From Antedon mediterranea (taxonomy: Eukaryota > Echinodermata > Crinoidea > Comatulida > Antedonidae), in contig NC_092679.1 in NCBI RefSeq assembly GCF_964355755.1, positions 4,836,001 through 4,900,000 on the forward strand: a DNA stretch of 64,000 nucleotides, read 5' to 3'. The notes under the pieces were generated by a model. It ran no database searches. It was not told the DNA's origin and worked only from the letters and a program-made list of their open reading frames with translations. The position numbers and the translations under genes were made by a program. This document shows positions 36,476 to 47,700 of the stretch, in pieces (the stretch's first letter is position 1; every line of letters begins with the position of its first letter).

Positions 36476-36722
36476 ACGTGGAGCACTGTGGCGCAATGGT
36501 TAGACCATTAGACTTGCAATCAAGAGGTTGTCGGTTCAAGCCCCGGCTCGGTGACTGCAGTGTTGAGTCCTTGTTCCTCCCTAACCGGTATGTAAAAAGT
36601 ACTGGGAAGGTAAATCAGACTCGACTCGTGTGTAGTGGAGTCTGGCCCAAACGCTAAAGAAATGGAGATGGGCACCACGGCCGTTAGCATTAGCTTAGGT
36701 TTCGACTTTACCTTACCTAAAC
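36476..36722 (+). mobile_element. tRNA-derived SINE abutting the copy-2 stop codon
   Basis: Starts near GTGGAGCACTGTGGCGCAATGG, with an A-box-like TGGCGCAATGGTTAGACC and B-box GGTTCAAGCCCCGG, then about 170 bp of unrelated body. The flanks AGACGT/AAACGT suggest a short imperfect target-site duplication. The DNA after it (CGTCCATCGAAATGAAAG) resumes similarity to the last coding bases and 3' UTR of copy 1, so it inserted into the terminal coding exon. Confidence 0.75.
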
Positions 36723-37044
36723 GTCCATCGAAATGAAAGAAGTGGAGGACCATATATATTTATTAACTAAGAACTAATTTAATGTTGTATTTTACGTTAT
36801 AAGCACATACTGTACATTAAATGATACTTTTTAAAGCATTAGGTCTACTTGGTTAGCACTGTTATTTATCAATTTGTAATTGAGATAACTTAACGTATGC
36901 CAACAGAAAATAAGTAGAGTATTTATTTATTTTTATTTTTGTATTTAAAAACATATTTATTCATGTATAGATGTAGCACCTGTTTTACATTTTGTCCCCC
37001 TGCGTGGTTCAACCAACATGTTTTATTTATTGTTGTTTCTATGG

Positions 37045-37117
37045 CAGTTTGAATAGTCTCCCGGAGAGGACAAATAGCCACAGTTTGAATAGTCTCCCGG
37101 AGAGGACAAATAGCCAC
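37045..37117. repeat. Two-copy 36-bp direct repeat
   Basis: CAGTTTGAATAGTCTCCCGG through AGAGGACAAATAGCCA occurs twice in tandem with no difference. Non-coding. Confidence 0.85.
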
Positions 37118-37690
37118 ATAGCCATTAAGGCTAGTGGCAAATAAAGCAAATACATTTAAAGATATTATTATTGTATGAGATGATTATCGTTGTGGAGAGC
37201 CTCTCAAATGTTATTTTTGTTACAACATTTAGGTAATCCTGCCTCATTGATAAATGATATGATAAATATGATATGTATTTAAAGAATATTACCTAAATAT
37301 TTTACTGAATAAATAGTAGCAATTACAGAAAATCTTTCATTTTTTGTTATTCAGTGTATTGTTTACATATAAGGACATCTTATTCATTTCAAGACATTAA
37401 AACAAATATTTGGTAAACGAATTCCAAACAATCGAAAGGTAAATGAAGAGATATCACAAATAAATACATTGAATTCATTCGTTATTAAATCATTACGGCC
37501 GTATCAGGGAAACTGAAAATCATTATTTATATGTCTATGTCTTTTCAATGGAGTCAATGGTGACCAATTCAATCTTTAAAGTCATTTAGTAGAGGAAACT
37601 CAGATTTACAGGCTTAGGCCAAAGTAGTAATGAAATATGAAGTGTAAAATCTTTTATTACGACCGTACTAAAATTAAACATGGATTAAGG

Positions 37691-38999
37691 AATAGAAGGA
37701 TTTACATCGACGGTGACATCAAACGATATCCCAACGCGCTTACATACAAAAGCACTTCTGCGTGCCAATCATGGAGTTATTAATTTTATAACTCCATGTG
37801 CCAATTATGGAACTGCTGACTCTTGTAGTTAAAGTAATCGTATTACTTTAGCAGTCCCATGACCAATTTCATATTTTTACATTGTATATTATGTTTTGTT
37901 GGTCAAATAAATAAATGAAATTAAATTAAACAAACACGCTCGTTGAACTTCCGTGTCTCTAACCGCGGCCCTTTATAGAACGCTGAGAATCAACTGTTAC
38001 ATTTTTTTTAGAACAAAACGAAGCCATGTAGAAATCGTATGCGCAGTCTGATTGTTCTATTGGCATGTCTGCGTCGATGATTAGTTGACAACAACAATAT
38101 ATTTCTTTTCCAAACGCGAAAGGATTATTTCGTACACGAATTTTTATTCAATAGGCCTACGAATATTCCATTTCGATTAATATATTTAATTTTATAAAAA
38201 CTTCACTGTGCTTTGACAAGAATATGTGTTGTAATATATGGTCCCAGAGCATATAAAAGAGTTACGACATTGAAGATTAGAAGCCATTAAAAGTCTCTTT
38301 TGTATATGGCTTTCTGTGTGTTTTTTTAGAGCCATAATTATATATATGGCTCTGTTTTTTTTACACAAACTGCGCCGCCAACGTTATTAACATTCAGAGA
38401 CTCGTTCATCATTTCATTTGTAATAATTTGCCTTTATTATTTAAATATTGTTCATACCCTTTTCAGTATATTAACAAATATATCCACAAAACTTTATTAT
38501 TTTATTTAGTCATCATAGCATGGATTATGAATTGAAAATATTACATAATTGTTATTAATACGACGTAGTTATGGGATGTTTTGTTCCAAAACCAATCAAT
38601 CGAACTTTATAATGTACTAGCGCACGCGCGCGCAATATTCTTTGCCGCAACTACTTCTGTACGCTGTGCACATCGATATTTCATCGTAAAATGTGCAATT
38701 ACATTTAGAAAACTACAACCATTTGTCAATAAACATAGGCCTACACATCATACAACGTACATGTCTAGCCTTACAAATTTTTCAAAACTTTCTATTATTT
38801 AAAAGTCGAAGATAGCCAGGTCTCGGGTCCATTCTATTGAATTGTCGCCACAGATTGATATCTTCATCAGTACTTCTATGAATGGATGATTAGGTGGGAA
38901 CACGAACGCTAGTTGATCATACCCAGTACCGTTTGATCATACGATTAATCGGGAAACCACCTCACGACATTTTTTTAAATATAAGAAGTTGAAAGTATT
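37691..38999. other. Intergenic spacer
   Basis: No gene recognised. A short hairpin lies at about 37,768-37,796 (CATGGAGTTAT / ATAACTCCATG). Further on is the left end of the inverted-repeat element described at 38,242. Confidence 0.4.
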
Positions 39000-39947
39000 T
39001 TGTTGCTCCTATACTTTACATGCATTAAGGGAGACAAGTTGTCTGTGTTATCGGGCGTTCCGCAGGGCTCGATCCTGGGCCCGCTTTTGTTTAATTTATT
39101 TATCAACGATCTTCCTTTAAAATTTAATCATTCCGAGTCTCTTTTATTTGCTGACGATCTGAAATTGTTTAAAGTGATTACCACTCCACAGGATGCTTTT
39201 TCACTTCAGGAGGATCTGGATGGTCTCGTGGAATGGACGGAGAAGTGGGGGATAAAACTTAATGCTAATAAATGCAAATATTTATCAATAACACTTAAAA
39301 AAAGGCCTGTGCTCTTCAATTATAATCTGAGTGGACATGATCTTGAGATGGTTTATGTATGGAAAGATTTAGGTATTTTTATTGATAGTAAATTAAATTT
39401 TTGTTCACATATTAATCATGTGTTGTCAAAAGCTAATAGAATGATGGGCTTAATATGGAGAAATTGTAGGTTTATGAACGACGGCAGGGCACTTTTATCT
39501 TTATACAAATCTATTATACGTCCTCACCTTGAATATTGTTCCGCAATTTTCAATTCAATTTCTCCATGTCAGGCCCGTCGAATCGACACTGTTCAACGGA
39601 AGTTTGTTCGATTCCTGTCTTATAACTGTGTTAATTTTGCCTTTTCCATTGATTCTGTCAGCAATCGTCGAACGATATCTGATATGGTTTTTTTATATCA
39701 TATTTTAAATTCTAAATATGACTGTTCATTAATTTCACTATTTAGTTTAAATGTTCCTGGTCGTACACGAAATAGACATTTATTGCATATTCCTTTTAGC
39801 CGTGTCGACTGTACTAAGAGGGGACTTTTTCATAGACTACCTTATACATTTAATAATCTAAATAGCAATCATATCGATATTTTTAATGATAGACTTGGTT
39901 ATTTTAAGAGGACGATGATGTGTTCACTTCTTGAACAGTCTGCATAA
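39000..39947 (+). pseudogene. Non-LTR retrotransposon reverse transcriptase, 5'-truncated
   Basis: The frame encodes the second half of a reverse transcriptase: SGVPQGSILGPLLFNLFIND, then LLFADDLKLF (the FADD catalytic box), thumb region WTEKWGIKLNANKCKYLSI and a C-terminal RRxxxxVQRKFVRFL-like section typical of Jockey/CR1-type LINEs. The N-terminal RT part, endonuclease and ORF1 are missing, so this is a dead-on-arrival 5'-truncated insertion. The frame itself is intact to its stop, suggesting a fairly young copy. A tail of AATAAA repeats ends near 40,130. Confidence 0.88.
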
Positions 39948-40130
39948 CCTGTTTTAATTGAAATTTTTTATGGCATGCCAATCTATGTTTTATATATATA
40001 TATATATATTTTATCTGTATTTTATTGTTAACCGTTTTTGATGTTGTATTGTTTTATGTTTCAAACCTGTTAGTGGCGGTATTTATCGCTGTTGGTTTTG
40101 ATTGAATAAAATAAAATAAATAAAATAAAA
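39948..40130 (+). other. Retrotransposon 3' UTR and AATAAA-repeat tail
   Basis: Follows the RT stop. It includes a (TA)n tract at about 39,994-40,008 and ends in GAATAAAATAAAATAAATAA-type repeats, a LINE-type simple-repeat 3' end. Confidence 0.7.
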
Positions 40131-40393
40131 GTTTGACACAAATTGATCTGCATATCACGTGACTATAATCCAATTTCGTAACTCTTTATATATATGGCTC
40201 TGGGATAGACTAATTGACTGAGCTATAGGCTAGGAATTAACAGTTTTGACTTCCTAGTTTGGAGAGGGCGCTGCTCCATGCTGTGTGAAATGGCGTCGCC
40301 CAGTTTGACCTTTTAACCCTGTACTTCCGATACTGTGTTTTGAATGCAAATTGAAGAACAGGAGATTCTTGAGTTATAAGTTCTTTGGCTTAA

Positions 40394-40576
40394 AGCTTGG
40401 TTCCCACTAGAACGTAACGCAAGGACGTAAACGCAACGCAAGCGTTTTAACCAATGACAAGCGAAGTTATAGACAGTTAGCAATCACAAGCGAATAAGCC
40501 ATCGCTTGTGATTGGTCAATTCACTTGCGTTGCGTTACGTCCTTGCGTTGCGTCGCTAGTGGGAACCACGCTTAAC
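40394..40576. mobile_element. MITE, intact, about 180 bp
   Basis: Same family and nearly the same sequence as 19,144-19,325, with ends AAGCTTGGTTCCCACTAG and CTAGTGGGAACCACGCTT. Flanked by TTAA on both sides, the best support in the window for a TTAA target-site duplication. Confidence 0.85.
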
Positions 40577-40906
40577 CAGTACATTACGTTAAGCCGGTCT
40601 GGGCGCATTACATATCCTCGCTGGAACACTGAACGTCTACGTAGATCCTTTCTCCCATCTGCTATGAGGCATTTTAATGTAATGTGGAAAAGATAAACGC
40701 AATAAGTATTTTAGCTGTATTTTTAACTCAATTTGTATTTTTTGTGCCCTTTTTTAACTTTTTATATGACAACTTGTTCTCAGTTTTATGTGATTTTATT
40801 CTTTTTTACTATTTAGTGCGACAATGTTTTTAGACTTTCAGCCAAAGTTTCAAGCCATTCATGAGTTTGACAATAAAGTTTATTGAATTGAATTGAATTG
40901 AATTGA
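40577..40906 (+). pseudogene. LINE 3' fragment with (GAATT)n tail
   Basis: A short frame reads YPRWNTERLRRSFLPSAMRH then FNVMWKR and stop, the usual C-terminal end of a LINE ORF2 (RRSFLPSA box). About 200 bp of 3' UTR and a TTGAATTGAATTGAATTG tail follow. The rest of the element is absent. Confidence 0.7.
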
Positions 40907-41683
40907 GACATTACATAGAATTATGATAATCTATTTTGCAATTTTAAACTATTTTATAATACATATTTATTAACAAACTAGTGTAGGCCTACAATCTACA
41001 TTCACTTTTACAGACAATTATTAATTTACTAACATGCTAAATTAGTTCACAAAAAAGGCCTAACACAGCAACACCAAAAATCAACGAATCGTTACTCAAC
41101 ACGGCCTATTCTTTACCATTGCCGCGTAGGCCTACTACTCTACGCCCGGTAAATTAAGTATTGTTTTTATGATATAGATTAGTATAAAATACATGTTATT
41201 AATAGGATAAAATGTTAAATTTCATTAACATTTATTTGTTTTACCAGAAACAAGTTAAATATATGAATATTATAAAACTATCCTTCGTGAAAACGCGCAA
41301 ACACCAACACGCCCGGTCACGCTATCGTAGCGCCCGGCCGGTTGATAAAGCGAACTGTTTATACGGCAGTTTTTACTAAATAAATTGCCTAAAACGAACA
41401 ATTAAATATCCAAACAGCATTTAACATGATGTTGGCATGTAGTTTTGATAACATTTTTTATCATGAAAATACTACCGGTGGGTCCAGCCTTTGATTAGTG
41501 AAACCGTCACAACAAGTTGTATACATAGATACATCCTCACTTATGGCGGCGCCCTACCACATGGACAATATTACTGTTACATGGAAAATCGCGGATTACT
41601 CATTCTTGTGATTATATTCTTTGCTAATTATCATATCCGTTAACTTTACACTTTGACCTGAATCGTGGACCCGGTGTGTTTGA
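40907..41683. other. Upstream flank of eEF1G
   Basis: No gene or clear repeat recognised. It is AT-rich, with more CpG-containing sequence at about 41,285-41,350 and 41,540-41,560 (ATGGCGGCGCCC), compatible with a housekeeping promoter. Confidence 0.4.
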
Positions 41684-41701
41684 CCTCTTTTAACATTAAC
41701 C
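41684..41701 (+). promoter_or_regulatory. Candidate 5' TOP start and leader of eEF1G
   Basis: CCTCTTTT lies 17 bases upstream of the ATG in the context TTTGACCTCTTTTAACATTAACCATGG. A C followed by an unbroken pyrimidine run is the 5' terminal oligopyrimidine pattern expected for translation-factor and snoRNA-host genes, and the ATG has a good context (ACCATGG). The transcription start itself is inferred. Confidence 0.45.
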
Positions 41702-44700
41702 ATGGCTGCTGGTGTAAGTACCGTTTCTTAATTGATGAAAATCAATGTTTTAAATTTTAATCCGTTGAAATACCTAGATATCATATAGCTGAAAATAAAA
41801 TATAACATTTAATTAATATATTGTATACTTTATTTTGTATTTATATTTGCCAGACGCTGTACACCTACCCCGAAAACTTCAGGGCTTACAAAATCCAGAT
41901 TGCTGCAAAATACAGTGGTGCTGACGTAAAGGTTGTGCAAGATCCTCCAGCCTTCAAACTTGGAGAAACTAATAAATCTCCTGACTTTTTAAAAAAATTT
42001 CCTCTTGGAAAGGTAAATTGAATGTCTCTGTGTATCTAAATGTAGGATATAAAGTATAATGAATGTGAAAGTATTTTAATATAATATAAATAATATACTC
42101 TAGGCTAGGCCTCCTACTTTTTACTAGCTAGGCTAGGCTAGGCCTACTAGACCTAGCTAGTTAGGCCCCTAATAAATTATCACAACTTAAAAAAAAAATG
42201 TTTTATTGAACAAAGTGGATTCCAGCAGATTGATCAGAATCAACGCAATTAATTGGTCATGCATGCACATTTTTATAACTTCATGCCATGTACAACTACA
42301 AAGTTTCGCGCTAGTTCCATTTCGCACCTGTCATTTATTCAACTCAAAATTTGTTTTTAGTAACTTTATCGTGATTACCACACTTTAGAATTAGGCCTCA
42401 AAAATACTTTTACGATGGAGATCACACAAAAAGTAACAAATAAATCCTTTAAATTGATGAATTTATGCACTTGTCAATTGTATGACACACTATACGACCC
42501 CCGGGAGAGGTGCGTCATGGGTGCGTCATTTACAAATAATTACTGTCGCAGGGGTGCGTCAAAAAACCTAGATGGTACGTCACATCAATGAACAAGGTGT
42601 GTAAATGTCAGTCACTTTACCACCCATCATATCATAAACAACATGGTCACAGTGCGTCAAAATGGGTGCGTCATGGTCACCTAAAGGTAAGTCGCATTTT
42701 TGACGCACCGGTGCGTCATGGTATTCAAAGGTATGACGCACATCGGACAAATGACGCACCTCTCCCGGGGGTCGTATAGTGGGTCATACAATTGACAAGT
42801 GCATTACAGACGTGTTTCTCGCATATCGGTTTGTGAATTTCACGTTCAATGCTGTTGTTTCTATGGAGCGCCAAAAGAGCAATCATAATAGAGAGCTGAA
42901 AACTCAATATAATGCGTATATTTAATGCATTTATTGGTGAAAATTGCGTTCACTTTTAATATATTTTGTCAATGTCGATGCAACAAAACCCTAGGCCTAA
43001 ATCAGCATCACTACCTAGCCTACTAGGCCTCTAACTAAGACTAAGAGGAATATTATTTAGATCATTGAGGTATAAACCTACAGTACATGTAATATGATGA
43101 TGAATTTTCATTCTTTAACGAAAACTGCGAAAACCATGTACAGTATTAAGAATAACATTTTGTATTGACATTGACAAAATATATTAAAATTGAACGTAAT
43201 TTTCACCAATAAATGCATTAAATATACGCATTGAGTTTTCAGCCCTCTATAAGGATTGCTCTTTTGGCGCTCCATAGAAACAACAACATTGAACATGGCG
43301 TATTCGAAATTCACGAACCGATGTGCGAGAAACACGTCTGTAAATTCACTGTAAATTCATCAATTTAAAGGATTTATTTGTTACTTTTTGTGTGATCTCC
43401 TTCGTAAAAGTATTTTTGAGGCCTAATTCTAAGGTGTGGTACTCACGATAAAGTTACTAAACAAATGTCGAGTCTAAATAAATGACAGGTGCGAATTGGA
43501 ACTAGCGCTTAAAGTTTAACACCAATTTTTCCGACTGGTTGGCTGACTTGTAGTCTAGTGGTTTTGTATGTTCAATTCTCGATCAATTTTTTCCATTTTT
43601 TTGTATTCAAAAAAATGTCTTTTATTCACCATCGTCTTTATACATCATTGTCTTTACCAACCATTGCCTAGAGGGATGTTTTTTTTAGGTTTTAATTCTC
43701 AGTGTTAGTTTCTATCGGAATCTATTCAATGGTCAGTTGAGTTCCGGTGCCGGAATCCTAACCACAGCGTTTATTGAAAACCTCATTTTGTACTAGCAGC
43801 TGTGTGTTAAAATAAATACATAGGCTAGAGAGGCTAGGTAGTTAGGACTAACTAGCATATAGGCTTTTAGATAGAAAGAGTTTGTCAGCATGCCCAGAGC
43901 TATTGTTTTAGCCCCAGCCTTTAACTTATTTCACTATAGGCCTAGCTAGTCTTGATAAACTTGTTGCATCCATCGTTTTGCGCATGTGTATATGTTTTTG
44001 AACGTGCGCAGAATGTCAAATGATTTTCCGATGTAACTACAGGCCAACCTAGAAAACTTAATAAAAAGCAAATTTACTTTTGACAAAATTAGGTTCCAGC
44101 CTTTGAGGGAAACAATGGCACTCTACTCACAGAAGCCAATGCAATAGCTTTCTATGGTAAGTACAGGCTGGTATAAAGTAACATTTATATAACCTACAGT
44201 CGCGTGCGTGCAACGCGACTCGATAGCTCACTATGTCAGTAAATACTCAAATTTGCACAATTGGCCTTGTTGAAATAAAAAAGAATAAGGAAAGTCACAG
44301 TAACCTGTTAATTGGTTTGTAACTAAATTTCTCACCTTGTGCAGTTGCTAATGAGACGTTAAGAGGCAGCAATGTACAAGACCAAGCGCAGGTACAGATG
44401 TTTGTGAACTTGGCTGACAATGAGATCTTGCCCTCTGCATGTAACTGGGTTTTCCCAACCCTTGGCATCATGCAGTTCAACAAACAGGTTAGTAAATTTC
44501 TTTATTTCAAACATTTTTAAAGTGGTCCAACATTTTAACGTTAAATTCTTCCTTTTGTTGTTTTTTTATGCCAATAAATGATGACTTGTTTCGGGACGTA
44601 ATCCTGATTATTATTGATGAACGAATTACTGATATTGGCATTTCAACTCCTATATTTTTCCGGTAATCCTTGTGTTTCATGATTTGATTGACAGGAGTTC

Positions 44701-47700
44701 TTTAGGATAGATAGTTCTTTAATCTGGCTGCCGTTAATCCTTCTCATTCATTTTCCATGTCTACTGCCACTTCACAATGTAACAATCCTTTTACAATTTA
44801 AATCCATTTAAAGACCCCTTCCCTGCAATTTTGGACGTTTTTTAGAAAATAATACATATATATCACTTTAAAAATATTAAACCATGTCATTCCTTGTCTT
44901 AAATGTACGTTTTATGGTAAATTATGATAAAAAGTGAGAAACTATGCACTACCTAAGTAGCTCGCGGCGATCGACCTCTCGTGGACGGTCTTAGGCCTAG
45001 CCTAGCTAGGCTTAGTTTTGTAGGCCTAGCTGGTAAACATTGGTAACGTACGAACATCATACGCTAGCTATATACCTAGTCTGACTGTGTATAGTTGCTG
45101 CATTAATTGTCTTTCTATTTTTGCCAGACTCAGTTGATACAAATTGGGGAAAACCCGGTATTTTTGCTGAAAAGTTAAGAGTCTTCCATTTGTTTTGGCC
45201 TCACGATCGATCGAAAATTGGGCGAATTACAGGTGAAAAACAAAAATATCAATCCGCGCGCAATGCATTTTGGGATTTATAGTGGGCCGCTATAATTATT
45301 AGAATCGACTTATTTTTCACATTTTTAACCGTTTAAAGACGAAAAAAGTTATCGCGATAGGACCATATAGTATTATTTTTACATTAAATGTGACCCGATC
45401 TCGCAAAACCCTCTCTTTGTCGGCAATTCAAAATTCACGTAATCAGTCAAAATACGTCCAATTCGACTACCCTGGCAGATTACATGTTTTTGCATTTTCG
45501 AAATATTTCACTATTTAAGAATACGTATACCTGATTTAAACTCCCGAAATTTATTTAAAATTATGAAAAAAGAAAGTTTTAAAAACATGTATTTTCCTCA
45601 AGCCTAACAATTTATTCACGATCTACGCTAAAATTTTGCGTAAATTCAGTTGAAAGTTGCCGAGTTTGACGACATTTTGATCACCAGTTCGCTGCACAAT
45701 GTTGAAAGGTCACACATCAAAATAAAGCTCATCCATTTGACATTCCAAATATGGAAGTTTTAGGGCGGAGTTTAAAAAAGGAACCAATGAAATCTTTGAT
45801 TTACTATGACATAATTTCAGAAAATTCGGTTCTTCGAAGTTTCTGGAACAGCGAACTGCGTGTGTTGCTATGGCGCATCATCGCAATAACAAACGTTATT
45901 GGTCAACGCGCTAGATGTTATACGCTCTACGCGCGGAAATAAAAAGTTGTTTACATTTTGTGAGGTTATTTTCATTTTACACACAGCATGTCGTAAATTG
46001 GAATAAAAACGATTTTAATATTCAAAGTAAAGTGTTCGGCGTGTTCTGCAATAGCTGTAGCCTGTATTTGTTTATTCCATAGTAAAATAGACAAGTCAAA
46101 AACAATTCACGTCATAAATTCAATTGTATTTTCTATATTTTTTTGGGCTAGGCCTTAATTTTATTATGGTTGTAGGCCTACTACTACTGGGCCTAGCATT
46201 ATTGTCAATAATAGTTTTCTTTATACATTTTATATATCCAATCGGCTCTTAATTATTTATTTAATTTATTGTCCAGTCCATTCATATTAAATGTTTTTTT
46301 TAATCATTGGATTCAAGTCCAAAGATTACAGCGAATCTTCCACGTTATCAAAAAAATAAATGTATTAAATAGTCAATACAATGTTTGTAGCTAGCAAGTT
46401 GTGACTCTGCAAGGCGCCAAACTTGTCTAGGGGTCATTCCATCTCAGTTCACCCAAAAAAAATGGAATTTTAAACCCTACCTCTTCCAATTTTGATGAAA
46501 TTTGGTATATGGGTGATTCATAGCAATTAAAGCCAACATTTCAAATTTTAACTTTATCGGACCAACGGTTTTCGAGATATCGCAATTTCAATTTTCGGTT
46601 TTTACGCAAAAAAGCGCGCGGCCGCCACGTTTCAAAGAGCTGTATCTCGGGAACTATAGGTTCGATTTTAAAAACAAAGGTATTTTTGTAAAGGGGAGAC
46701 CATAAGGAACCTAAATATACTAATTGTGTTTGTTTTATGTTAATTTTAAGTTGAATAAAACTTTGACATATATTTTGACCTTGAAATTGACCCCGTGGAA
46801 CACGCCCGATTTGTTGGTGACTATCACGAAAAATGTAGCCCTACGTGTCAACTACAACATATAAAAAAATTGGAGGGGTTTTTTTCTTTGTTTCCATGAA
46901 ATTACAATTTGAAGTTGACATACCTCTTCCTTTTAGTGTATTTTTGGTGTTGTTATACTTATACACAGTGTGAACACTAACTGTTAAGGTGTCTTATTGT
47001 TACGCTTTCTCATCAGGCCCACTTAAACAGTAGATGTATTTTGATATGAGAAATACTGGGTAACTCACATACTTTTCAAATCAATTTTGACACATAGTTT
47101 AGTGTCCTTACTATGTTATTATGCACATTAACATATGCATAATAAGTGATTGCAGAGAACATACAACAGTTACTGTATATGCCTTTTTAAAGGTTGTCAT
47201 CCCCTATATAAAAACAAAACTACCAACCATGAAAAAAGTTCATTATTTCACAGATGGATGTGGCGGCCAATACAAAAACAAATATTACTTTATTAACCTT
47301 TGCCACTACCAGGAAGATTTTGGTTTAGACGCCGAGTGGAATTTTTTCGCTACATCACATGGCAAGAGTGCGTGTGATGGCATAGGTGGAACAGTTAAGA
47401 GGCTTGTCACTAAGAGAAGCTTACAGCGTTTGACTGAATGTCATATTATCACATCTCTCAGTATGTTCGACTACTGTGTAATTTTTTATTTCTATTTTAT
47501 GTCTTTAGGCAATGTGGCCAAGGATTATCAATAGTGAATTAGTCACTGTCCTATCAGATAGGTGGTAATCCCCCTGATACAGGGGCTATTGTGTGAACCA
47601 GTTCACCGGGGTAACCCCCTACTCTTTTTCGAATAATGAACTGGGTCCTTTAAAGTACACACATGTTATAACTGTGTACACTGGACTATGGTTTATAGTC

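Larger units (their letters stand above)
21865..37690 (+). repeat. Segmental duplication, copy 2
   Basis: Paralogous to about 1390-21,450 (see that entry). The first shared block is ACTTAGTAAGTATCATAATG at about 21,881, and the last is near CGACCGTACTAAAA at 37,660. Copy-2-specific insertions include about 24,545-24,850, 32,688-33,006, 34,408-34,993 and 36,476-36,722. Confidence 0.8.
38242..40207. mobile_element. Element with GTCCCAGAGC inverted ends, interrupted by a retrotransposon
   Basis: The left end GGTCCCAGAGCATATAAAAG and following AGTTACGACATT are the inverse of AATTTCGTAACTCTTTATATA and TATGGCTCTGGGATA at the right. The non-LTR element at about 39,000-40,130 lies between them. An inner palindrome, AGAGCCATAATTATATATAT then GGCTCTG at about 38,329, may mark a second end. 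Boundaries tentative. Confidence 0.5.

Noticed and set aside
36482-36556. Functional tRNA gene
   Set aside because: A and B boxes are present but the cloverleaf is imperfect and the unit continues into a body of about 170 bp, as in a SINE.
45751-45942. 63-residue frame inside the TTAA element
   Set aside because: No similarity to a known transposase and too short. Kept only as part of the element.
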